The notes beneath the pieces are model-generated. The model saw nothing but the letters and a program-made list of their open reading frames with translations, searched no databases and was not told the origin of the DNA. From assembly GCA_963698775.1 (NCBI GenBank), contig CAVOSE010000071.1:13486-77485 (forward strand): 64,000 nucleotides of DNA, given 5' to 3'. The translations under genes were made by a program, and so were the position numbers. This stretch comes from Thiohalocapsa sp963698775 (GTDB taxonomy: Bacteria > Pseudomonadota > Gammaproteobacteria > Chromatiales > Chromatiaceae). Below are positions 57,091 to 64,000 of this stretch, in pieces (within the stretch, counting starts at the first letter, position 1; each line of letters opens with the position of its first letter).

Positions 57091-57196
57091 GAGCCGCACC
57101 AGCCACACCCCGGCACACACGTCCACCGCTGCGGCTGCTCCCTTCCGGGCCTGACCGGATTCACGGTTTTGCGTTGCGAGGGGACCGGCGCGGCCC
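57091..57196 (-). ncRNA. ffs: 4.5S RNA of the signal recognition particle
   Basis: On the minus strand the SRP core GGTCAGGCCCGGAAGGGAGC is followed by AGCCGCAGC; this is the GGAA tetraloop and the symmetric/asymmetric loops that bind Ffh. The ends (GGGCCGCGCCGG and CTGGTGCGGCTC) pair over 12 bp with G-U wobbles, closing a rod of about 106 nt. The position next to dnaX matches many gammaproteobacteria. The exact ends may differ by a few bases. Confidence 0.94.
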
Positions 57197-57418
57197 ACCA
57201 TTGATCGGTTGCTTCGGGTTACCGAAGCGAGGCGAGCAAAATAGCAGAGCTGAAATCATCAGACAAGGCAGATCGCCCCCGCGGCGGCACATCTCAGTTA
57301 TCCTATCGTCCCAACGATCCAGTAATCGCGGCCTCACCCGGCCCCCAACGTCGATAACCGCCTAGGCAACCGAACACCTCGCCGCCGCGAGGCCCATACG
57401 ACGCCGACAGGGAACACC

Positions 57419-58420
57419 ATGACCGAGCGAACAGCGCGCATCGCCATCAGCATTACGAATCCCGTGGCGCAACAACTCGCGGTCACCATGTTCAGCAGCG
57501 CGGGCGCTCGCGTGGATGTCTTCGAGAACATCAAGGAAATTCTGGATGTCGCCGACACCATCCAGGCGATCGTGTTGGGATTGGACGCGTTCCCCGACGA
57601 GACCCTGGAGGCCCTCACCTCGCTGCGCGAACGGCTGGCCAAGCTCCCCATCTATGTGATCACAGCCGCCGCCGGGCAGCGGCATGCGAAACGCGCACAG
57701 CTTCACGGCGCCACGCGCGTTATCCCTTACGGCGAGTTGGAGCAACAGATCGAGTCCTTGGTACAAGAGATTGCTCAAAGCAGCGGCATATCGAATGCGG
57801 ATGTCCACCCGCCAGGATGGGTCCCTCCCAGCCGCGATCAGGGCTACGATGTCGAGTCGATGGACCTCAACGACTGGTTGTCAAGCCCTGAGAATCGACG
57901 CCTGCTAGGCATGCGAGCGGAATCCATCAACGACAACTCGGCGACCGCTACCACTCGTGCTACCCCGCAGGCTCACCCCCATCGGCCTGAGCCCGGCACC
58001 CACAGGCCAAGCACCGAATCGATCGCAAGCACTCCCCCGCGCCAGGACGAACAGACCAAGACACCGCCCACCGCGGCCACGACCCCAGGAGAAATCGCTG
58101 ACGGTGCAAACTTTCAACGGATCGTAGAAGCGCAACACCAGCACGACCAGCAGAACGCTGCGATCGCAGAAGACATCCTGCAGCGCGAGCAAGACATCCG
58201 AGCAGAGCTCAAACGTGAATTCTTGCAGGCTATTAGCGAACAAATCGCTACCAGCGAGGCAAAGCTGATCGAGCGGATCGACCAGAGTCTGGCGAACACG
58301 ACACGGGACAATGCCCTCGCAATCCGCAAGGTCAAACTGATGGCTGGGGTGCTGGCCGCCGCCGCGGTCCTGCTCGTCATCGCCGCCGTCGGCGGCGTTT
58401 GGGCACTAGGGGCTTTTTGA
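57419..58420 (+). CDS. Tail-anchored protein with receiver-like N-terminus
   Basis: A 333-residue protein of unknown function. Residues 1-115 alternate strands and helices like a response-regulator receiver (RIAISITNPVAQQLAVTMF, AIVLGLDAFPDETLEAL, LPIYVITAAAGQ, GATRVIPYGEL), but the usual acidic pocket and phospho-acceptor are not obvious, so it is probably a pseudo-receiver. Residues 165-225 are Thr/Pro/His-rich and disordered. Residues 230-300 form a charged coiled coil (ILQREQDIRAELKREFLQAI). The last 25 residues are a membrane helix (AGVLAAAAVLLVIAAVGGVW), giving a tail anchor with a cytoplasmic body. It starts 222 bases from ffs, divergent. Confidence 0.75.
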   Translation: MTERTARIAISITNPVAQQLAVTMFSSAGARVDVFENIKEILDVADTIQAIVLGLDAFPDETLEALTSLRERLAKLPIYVITAAAGQRHAKRAQLHGATRVIPYGELEQQIESLVQEIAQSSGISNADVHPPGWVPPSRDQGYDVESMDLNDWLSSPENRRLLGMRAESINDNSATATTRATPQAHPHRPEPGTHRPSTESIASTPPRQDEQTKTPPTAATTPGEIADGANFQRIVEAQHQHDQQNAAIAEDILQREQDIRAELKREFLQAISEQIATSEAKLIERIDQSLANTTRDNALAIRKVKLMAGVLAAAAVLLVIAAVGGVWALGAF

Positions 58421-58442
58421 GGTAGCGCTTCCGATCCGACGG

Positions 58443-58475
58443 TCTACAGGCAGTCTACAGGCAGTCAACAGGCTG
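58443..58475. repeat. Three 11-bp tandem repeats
   Basis: Units TCTACAGGCAG, TCTACAGGCAG and TCAACAGGCTG lie in the gap between the tail-anchored protein gene and the exported coiled-coil protein gene. The third copy differs by two bases. There is no coding potential; they could be a phased protein-binding array or a slippage product. Confidence 0.75.
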
Positions 58476-58597
58476 TGACCAGCCAAAGGCAGCGTTCAGG
58501 AGCCGCCCATTAGCGACAGGTCACGCGGCACAACACGGGCTAGAATTTGCCCTTGCATCAACATCCCCCATCACAGCCAAGTTCAACGAGGTTACCC

Positions 58598-59917
58598 ATG
58601 TCAACCCGGCCACTGGCCACCCTGCTGCTGCTCGGCATCTGCGCCCAACTGACTGCCCAGCCCGTTGTCCAACCCGAACAGCCCGCGCCGCTCGTGGACG
58701 GCCTGACCGAACGGGCAACCGAACTTTGGCAACAGTCCCAGCAGCAAGCGGGGGAACTTTGGCAACGCTCGCGGGAGAACGCCGACGACTGGTGGCAGCG
58801 CTCCCGCGACGCCACCCTCGGCGCCTGGGAAGACGCGCGCGATTCACTGACACCGCAGGAGGCCGATGCCTTTGGCCAGGTCTGGACCAACGTGGTGCCG
58901 AAGCTCGAACAGACCGTCTCCCTGGAAGAGGCCCAACGCGACCTCCCGGACCGAGCCTGGTTTCGCCGCGACAAGGCCGATGCCGAGGCGGAGATCAACC
59001 AGCTGTTGAACGAGTCGGTCGCGATCCTGTCCACGTCGCCGATGCAGCGCTACCGCGATGAGATCCAAGCCTTGGAGCAACGCATCGAGGCCGCCCACGC
59101 CGACATCGACGCCTATCGCAAGGACCGCGTGGCCGCGCCCACCAAGTCGCTCACCGCCAAGACGGTCGAAGATTACGATCGCCTCATCGACGAACGCGAA
59201 CAAGACATCGGCCGCTACCGCGCCGAACTCGACAAGATCAAGAAGGAATTTGCCGCCGAGCTGCGCGCAATGGGCCTGGAGCTCAGCGACGAACAGGTCG
59301 AGTTCTTGCTCTCCACGGTGATCGGCGACAACATGGTCGACCTCGGCATCGTCTTCGACAACGTCAAGGCCATCACGGTGCAGTTGGAGCAACTGGTGCG
59401 CGACAGCGGCGAAGATATGCAGAGCGCACGCCGCTACTATGGCATGTACGTGGTGCTGCTGCGGGCGCTGAACCGCATGCACCTGGACGTGGAACAGGCC
59501 ATCGAGCAGCGCTACGTGCCGCAGATCAACGACATCGCCCGGCGCGCCGACGCCCTCTCCGACGAAACGCGAACCTTGGTCCGCCAACACCCGGAAAAGG
59601 CCACGGTGCTGCAGGCCAATCTGGATGCACAGCGGCTCACCATCGAGGCCGCCGGCGTCTACCGAGACTATCTCAAGCAGCAGGCGGCGCAGGTACGCGC
59701 CGCCCGGGTGGCACTGGAAGAAGACATCGCGACCGCTTGGAACACCTACGAGACGGTGCGCGTCTCCGGCGAGTTGGTTGACCTGGTCAAGTCCAGCCAG
59801 CAGTTGCTCGACGGCCTGCTCGACCGCCAGGTGCCGGCGCTGCGTCCGTTCCAAAACCTGGAGATGCAGCGCGAGTTTGCTAAGCTGACCGAGCAGCTGC
59901 GCGCGGCCAATGACTGA
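58598..59917 (+). CDS. Exported coiled-coil protein with Trp-phased 11-residue repeats
   Basis: A 439-residue protein of unknown function. A signal peptide (LATLLLLGICAQLTAQ) is followed by four 11-residue units (ELWQQSQQQAG, ELWQRSRENAD, DWWQRSRDATL, GAWEDARDSLT) with tryptophan at position 3 of each. Such 11-mers form long amphipathic helices that bind lipid or bundle. The rest is predicted helical, with long coiled coils (IQALEQRIEAAHADIDAYRK; YDRLIDEREQDIGRYRAELD) and no cysteine after the signal. GAGG seven bases upstream supports ATG 58598. The next gene is a zinc-ribbon protein 47 bases on, probably in one transcript. Confidence 0.78.
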   Translation: MSTRPLATLLLLGICAQLTAQPVVQPEQPAPLVDGLTERATELWQQSQQQAGELWQRSRENADDWWQRSRDATLGAWEDARDSLTPQEADAFGQVWTNVVPKLEQTVSLEEAQRDLPDRAWFRRDKADAEAEINQLLNESVAILSTSPMQRYRDEIQALEQRIEAAHADIDAYRKDRVAAPTKSLTAKTVEDYDRLIDEREQDIGRYRAELDKIKKEFAAELRAMGLELSDEQVEFLLSTVIGDNMVDLGIVFDNVKAITVQLEQLVRDSGEDMQSARRYYGMYVVLLRALNRMHLDVEQAIEQRYVPQINDIARRADALSDETRTLVRQHPEKATVLQANLDAQRLTIEAAGVYRDYLKQQAAQVRAARVALEEDIATAWNTYETVRVSGELVDLVKSSQQLLDGLLDRQVPALRPFQNLEMQREFAKLTEQLRAAND

Positions 59918-59964
59918 GACGACCGGAGCCGCGATCTGACCGAACCCGCCCTGGAGGTAACCCC

Positions 59965-60264
59965 ATGCCCGAGGACATCATCGGCCGCTGCTGGCAGTGC
60001 GGCGCCGACCTGACCAACGTCGATTTCGGTCGCGAGACCAACTGCCTGGGCTGTGGCAAACCGACCCGCTGCTGTCGCAACTGTCGCTTCTTTCAGCGCG
60101 GCCGACCCAACGACTGCATCGAGCCGATGGCCGAGCAGGTCGCGGACAAGCAACGCGCCAATTTCTGCGGCTTTTTCGACCCGTCGCCGACCGCTATCCA
60201 AGACCCCATCGGATCATCCGGCGACGCGCTGCGCCAGGCCGCCGACGACCTGTTCAAGTCTTAG
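59965..60264 (+). CDS. Cysteine-rich zinc-ribbon protein
   Basis: A 99-residue cytoplasmic protein with nine cysteines in the first 68 residues: Cys9-x2-Cys12 and Cys27-x2-Cys30 form a zinc ribbon (RCWQCG ... NCLGCG), and Cys36, 37, 40, 51 and 68 (TRCCRNCRFF, NDCIEP, NFCGFF) suggest a second metal site. The C-terminus is an acidic helix (DALRQAADDLF). I know no function. GGAGGT precedes the start. Its 3' end overlaps the convergent thioredoxin-DsbD gene by 11 bp. Confidence 0.82.
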   Translation: MPEDIIGRCWQCGADLTNVDFGRETNCLGCGKPTRCCRNCRFFQRGRPNDCIEPMAEQVADKQRANFCGFFDPSPTAIQDPIGSSGDALRQAADDLFKS

Positions 60265-61609
60265 CCTCGCGCGTAAACCAGACCGCCAGAAGCGTCGCGG
60301 CCCCCGCCAGCGCCAGCAGGCCGGCGCCGATCCACGGGCTGCCCAAGGATTCCGGCGCGATCAGCATGGTCAGTCCCAGGCCCAACATCATCACACCCGA
60401 GAGCAGCTTCAGCACCCTGCCCTGTCGCTCAGTCAGTTTGCGGGCGCCCAGCGTGAACGTGAACACCAGCACGATCGCGAGCAGCGGCAGCACGTAAATC
60501 AGGTTGTAGAGGGCCAGATAGCCGTAGTAGCCCCAGCCGTTGAGCCCATTGAGCGTCAGCACGCGGGTGTAGACCATCGGAAATCCGGCCGTGCACAGCA
60601 GCTCGTAGCTGTTGGCCGCCAGCGCCAACACGACGGTGCCGAACAGCACGGTCGCCAGCGACTCCGCGCTCAGCAAGCCGCGCATGCGCCGATACAGCCC
60701 CGGCTTGGCCTGCTCCGGGATCGACAGGCTCGGGCCACGCTTAAACAGGAAAAAGTCCTTGACGTTCAACGCCCCGATCAACAATGCCACCAGACCCGCG
60801 ATGGTTGTTACCACCGGCGCACCGCCGATCACCAGGAACAGGTTCAGCCAGGCTGCCATGAACAGGAAGTAGACCAGCCCGGAAAAGGACACAAAGGTCA
60901 GCCCCACCAGCAACATCCGCGCCCGACTGCGGGCATGCACCATCAGGCTCAGCAGGAAGAGCAGCACAAAAAAGGCACAGGGATTGAAGGCATCGAGACC
61001 CGCGATCAGCAGCGTAAACACCGGCAGCGACAGGCTGTGCGCATCGATGTCACCGAGCACCGGCACCCGCAACGACTCATCGCCATCGGCGGTATCGGCG
61101 CCGGCTCCGGTTTCCGGCAGGGCTGACGAGACCGGCCCGCCGACCGCGGTCGGCAAAGCGGAAGGCACTGCTTCGATGGGTCGGCACAGCTCAGCGAGAT
61201 CGCGCAACTGCTGACCCATGCCGTCGGCGTCGTCGTAGCCGGTCAACATGCGTCCGCAAACAAAGAACGCCGGCACCGAGCGCGCATCACGCCCGAGCTT
61301 CTCGGCCATCTCAATGTACAGCGCCACGTTCGCGCGATCGCTGGTGAGTTCGTGGGAGTGCAGCGTCAGCCAGCTGGAGTCGCGTGCCAACCCCTCGACG
61401 AAAGGCAGCGCCTGGCGACAATGGGGACAGGAGCGCGACCAGAAGAAGTACAGATTGACGCGTGCCTCGGCGGTGCCCTTGCCGGTGACCCAGTCGATGT
61501 CGGCGGCCCCTTGCGCAAGCGCACCGCCCGCCCAGGGCAGACCGAACAACAGACCGCAAAGCAGCAACGCTGCCGCGGGTCGGCCGAAAACACGGGAAGA
61601 TGGGTGCAT
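60254..61609 (-). CDS. Thioredoxin-DsbD/CcdA-type fusion protein
   Basis: A 451-residue inner-membrane protein. Signal/anchor at residues 10-32; periplasmic thioredoxin-like domain with the active site Cys61-Pro-His-Cys64 (FFWSRSCPHCRQALPF) and cis-Pro near SVPAFFVCG; a Pro/Ala/Gly-rich linker (145-180); then about six helices with a cysteine in FNPCAFF (Cys211) and one in LLCTAGFP (Cys339), the pair expected for DsbD/CcdA electron transfer through the membrane. CPHC is unlike the CxxC of DsbD's own domains and nearer to DsbA/DsbC. It probably moves electrons from the cytoplasm to periplasmic thiols. GAGGAG supports ATG 61609. Confidence 0.88.
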   Translation of the reverse strand: MHPSSRVFGRPAAALLLCGLLFGLPWAGGALAQGAADIDWVTGKGTAEARVNLYFFWSRSCPHCRQALPFVEGLARDSSWLTLHSHELTSDRANVALYIEMAEKLGRDARSVPAFFVCGRMLTGYDDADGMGQQLRDLAELCRPIEAVPSALPTAVGGPVSSALPETGAGADTADGDESLRVPVLGDIDAHSLSLPVFTLLIAGLDAFNPCAFFVLLFLLSLMVHARSRARMLLVGLTFVSFSGLVYFLFMAAWLNLFLVIGGAPVVTTIAGLVALLIGALNVKDFFLFKRGPSLSIPEQAKPGLYRRMRGLLSAESLATVLFGTVVLALAANSYELLCTAGFPMVYTRVLTLNGLNGWGYYGYLALYNLIYVLPLLAIVLVFTFTLGARKLTERQGRVLKLLSGVMMLGLGLTMLIAPESLGSPWIGAGLLALAGAATLLAVWFTREAKT

Positions 61610-61790
61610 GAGACTCCTCGTTTCAGGCTTGTCTTTTTCGCATAGTCTCGCATCTCCTCCAAGGGCAATCGTCAACGCGAGCGTCCCCAAGGATGCTTCA
61701 AGCGCCCTGCGCAAAACAGGGGCGGCAGCGGCGCTTGCTCAGCCGCCGCCGTGAGACTGATACCAACCGCGTTCTCGTCGAGGTGAAGTC

Positions 61791-63131
61791 ATGAGCAGGA
61801 CCGCGACAGCCTTGCGCTCCGTCGCCGACGACCGGGCCGTCGTCCGGCGGGCGGCCGACCTGATGCGGCGGGCCCCACGCCCGCTGCTACTCGACTGTCG
61901 CGTCCAGCACTACGGCTGGGGTGACCTGAGCTTCATCCCAGCGCTGATCGGACAGGCCAACCGCGCCCGGCAACCCTTCGCCGAGCTCTGGATCGGCGCT
62001 CATCGGGATCTACCCTCGATTGCCTGGGTCGACGGCGATTCGGTCCCGCTCGACCATCTCATCGATGCCGCCCCCGAGGTACTGCTCGGTAAGGACGTGG
62101 CGGCCGGCTTCGACGGCAAGCTGCCCTTCTTGTTCAAGGTGCTCGCGGCGCGGCAGCCCCTGTCGATTCAGGTGCACCCCAATCTCAGCCAGGCACGCGC
62201 CGGATTCGATCGCGAAGAGCGCGACCGTATTCCCATAGACAACGCCAGGCGCAACTATCACGACCGTAACCACAAGCCCGAATTGCTCGTCGCGCTAACC
62301 GATTTCTTTGCCCTCCAAGGCTTTCGGCCCCTACCCGAGGTTGCAACACTACTCGCGTCCACACCGGAGCTACAGCCGCTGGGCGACGTGCTGGGACGGT
62401 CGACCCGCGGGCTCGACGGCCTGTACCGACATCTAATGTGCCTACCCCAGCAGGCGGTCAACACGCTGCTCGACCCCCTCTTGACCCGACTCGAGGCCGC
62501 GCACCGCAAGACCAGGTTCCAGCGCGACGACCACCGCTTCTGGCTGCTGCGCGCCGACCGCCTCTTCTCCCGCCCCGGCCGACGCGACCGCGGGCTATTT
62601 TCCACCCTGCTGTTGAACCTGATTCATCTCCACCCCGGGCAGGCCCTGTTCCTGCCCGCCGGCGAATTACACAGCTATTTGCAGGGCGCCGGCATCGAAC
62701 TGATGGCCAACTCCAACAACGTACTGCGCGGGGGACTGACGCCAAAGCATATCGACGTCGACGAGTTGCTCAGCGTCGTGCGATTCGACACCGGTCCCGC
62801 CGCGATCATCGAGCCGCGGGTGATCGACTCAGCGCGCGCCTGTTATCGGGTACCAGCGCCGGAGTTCGCGTTGGAAAGACTCACACTGCGCGCAAAAAGC
62901 CAGCAACGACTGCCGGATGCCGGCATCCGGCTCGGATTGATCCTGGAAGGCAGCCTTGAGATCGACGGCAACGGCGAACGGCTGCGACTGAAGCGCGGGC
63001 AATCGTTCCTGATCCCCGCGCATTGCGGAACGACCCTAAACGCCCGATGCGACACGCGCCTCTATGTCGCCACCGTGCCAAACGACAACGACCCCTGGGG
63101 TGGCAAGCCCGGAGCAACAGCTGATGGCTGA
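61791..63131 (+). CDS. manA: Mannose-6-phosphate isomerase, type I
   Basis: Zinc enzyme interconverting mannose-6-P and fructose-6-P, supplying GDP-mannose for polysaccharide. 446 residues; VQHYGWGD start, zinc ligands in LSIQVHPN (Gln, His), NHKPELLVAL (Glu) and LPAGELHSYLQG (His), then NSNNVLRGGLTPKHIDVDEL. The C-terminal cupin region is complete. It begins 181 bases from the divergent thioredoxin-DsbD gene. Confidence 0.95.
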   Translation: MSRTATALRSVADDRAVVRRAADLMRRAPRPLLLDCRVQHYGWGDLSFIPALIGQANRARQPFAELWIGAHRDLPSIAWVDGDSVPLDHLIDAAPEVLLGKDVAAGFDGKLPFLFKVLAARQPLSIQVHPNLSQARAGFDREERDRIPIDNARRNYHDRNHKPELLVALTDFFALQGFRPLPEVATLLASTPELQPLGDVLGRSTRGLDGLYRHLMCLPQQAVNTLLDPLLTRLEAAHRKTRFQRDDHRFWLLRADRLFSRPGRRDRGLFSTLLLNLIHLHPGQALFLPAGELHSYLQGAGIELMANSNNVLRGGLTPKHIDVDELLSVVRFDTGPAAIIEPRVIDSARACYRVPAPEFALERLTLRAKSQQRLPDAGIRLGLILEGSLEIDGNGERLRLKRGQSFLIPAHCGTTLNARCDTRLYVATVPNDNDPWGGKPGATADG

Positions 63132-63142
63132 AGAGGGGAAAG

Positions 63143-63293
63143 CTCGCGCAGACGCAGAGGCGCAAAGGGAAGAAAGAAAATGGGTCGATTAAACCAGCGC
63201 AATACCCCCTAAATTTCTGTCAATTATCTTCTATTTTCCCTAGTTCTCTCTTCTTCTCTTACCTTTTTCTCTGCGCCTTTGCGTCTGCGCGAG
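63143..63293. repeat. Large imperfect inverted repeat
   Basis: Arms of 25 bp at 63143-63167 (CTCGCGCAGACGCAGAGGCG...) and 63269-63293 are inverted copies with two mismatches; purine-rich flanks extend the pairing imperfectly. The unit resembles the GCAGA/GCAAAG short-repeat family common in environmental bacterial genomes. It lies between the convergent manA and NUDIX genes, with AT-rich DNA in the loop, so it may act in termination. Confidence 0.8.
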
Positions 63294-63337
63294 ATCTCTT
63301 TCTCCCGGCTCTACACGCCGCATTCGTCCCAAATCGC

Positions 63338-63916
63338 TCATCCCGTTGGGCACATACGCACCTCGTAGCGCCGCTCCGGCCCCGCCAAGCGTGTGATGTC
63401 GCCGCTGCGCAGCGGGAAACGGCCATCGGCGCGGTCCTGGAAGAACAGTTTCAGGGATTCGTGGATCACCGGGAAAGCGATCTGCTCCCAAGGGATCTGC
63501 GACTGATCCAGCAGCTCGGTTTCCAGGCTCTCGCTACCGGGGCCGAAGTCCAGGTCCAACAGACGACTGCGGAACAGCATGTAGACCTGGTTGATGTGGG
63601 GCAGATTGAACAGCGCGTAGAGGGCGCCGACCTCGACCCGCGCGTTGGCCTCCTCCAGTGTCTCGCGGGCGGCGCCCTGCTGCACCGTCTCGCCATTCTC
63701 CATAAAGCCGGCCGGCAGGGTCCACAGGCCATAGCGGGGTTCGATGGCCCGCTTACAGAGCAGGACGCGGTCTTCCCACTCCGGGATGCAGCCGACGACG
63801 ATCTTCGGATTCTGATAGTGAATAACGCCGCAGGCGTCGCAGACGTGGCGGGGCACGTTGTCCCCTTCCGGCACCCTAACCGTGACCGTCGTGCCGCACT
63901 GGCTGCAATAGTTCAT
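63338..63916 (-). CDS. NUDIX hydrolase with N-terminal zinc ribbon
   Basis: A 192-residue protein. Two CxxC pairs (MNYCSQCG; HVCDACGV) form a zinc ribbon like that in NADH pyrophosphatase NudC. The NUDIX box is GFMENGETVQQGAARETLEE, with the last glycine of the consensus changed (EEAN). After it, QIPWEQIAFPVIHESLKLF is typical of this ADP-ribose/NADH-type group. The substrate is not certain. Confidence 0.9.
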   Translation of the reverse strand: MNYCSQCGTTVTVRVPEGDNVPRHVCDACGVIHYQNPKIVVGCIPEWEDRVLLCKRAIEPRYGLWTLPAGFMENGETVQQGAARETLEEANARVEVGALYALFNLPHINQVYMLFRSRLLDLDFGPGSESLETELLDQSQIPWEQIAFPVIHESLKLFFQDRADGRFPLRSGDITRLAGPERRYEVRMCPTG

Positions 63917-64000
63917 CGCCGCAAATCCTCTGCGATCTGCTCGATCGCGTAAAAAGTGTGGGACCGATCCCGACCTCGGCGACCGGTTTGCGCAAGCGAA

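Overview
The window is a GC-rich stretch of a gammaproteobacterial chromosome. It carries several gene orders typical of that class: rpsB-tsf-pyrH-frr-uppS-cdsA-dxr-rseP-bamA-skp-lpxD-fabZ-lpxA-lpxB-rnhB, map-glnD, dapC-dapD-arsC-like-dapE, minCDE, and dnaX-ybaB-recR next to the 4.5S SRP RNA gene. LpxA/B/D, BamA and Skp show an outer membrane with lipid A. A NifF-like flavodoxin, a serine/alanine-glyoxylate aminotransferase, a SUF Fe-S system and a short LOV blue-light receptor fit a nitrogen-fixing and possibly phototrophic member such as the Chromatiales. That last step is inference: no photosynthesis or sulfur-oxidation gene lies in the window.

Layout. At 1-2200 is a decayed, accessory-looking end: a thiamine-diphosphate enzyme gene with an internal deletion, cut by a REP-type repeat, then a REP-associated tyrosine transposase (RAYT) flanked by two near-identical 102-bp repeats, then about 870 bp of gene-poor DNA. 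At 2.2-13.6 kb are a flavodoxin, darP, a YdcF-type protein, lipA, msrB, an aminotransferase, a cysteine-less SCO-like protein, psd, several lineage-restricted small proteins and an AI-2E-family permease. At 13.9-19.5 kb is sufB-sufC-sufD-sufT, divergent from an orphan ferric-iron-binding protein gene with a Fur-box-like site in between. At 20-27 kb are a lone batD, a short LOV protein paired with an SRPBCC protein, an MFS transporter, a TlpA-like thioredoxin and a YihY protein.

At 26.7-41.5 kb is the long minus-strand envelope and translation supercluster, with very short gaps and ATGA/GTGA overlaps. It faces map-glnD across a 528-bp divergent region. At 45.6-53.5 kb are a small secreted protein, a VOC protein, a broken GAF-SpoIIE phosphatase gene, the lysine/diaminopimelate genes and minCDE. 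At 53.5-57.2 kb are hinT, recR, ybaB, dnaX and ffs.

At 57.4-64 kb is a poorly characterised set: a tail-anchored protein with a receiver-like N-terminus, an exported coiled-coil protein that begins with four tryptophan-phased 11-residue repeats, a nine-cysteine zinc-ribbon protein, and a thioredoxin-DsbD-type fusion. They are followed by manA and a NUDIX hydrolase, which are separated by a large inverted repeat.

The strongest candidates for new biology are the LOV/SRPBCC pair, the 57.4-61.6 kb cluster, and the RAYT/REP insertion. No rRNA, tRNA or CRISPR array was seen.
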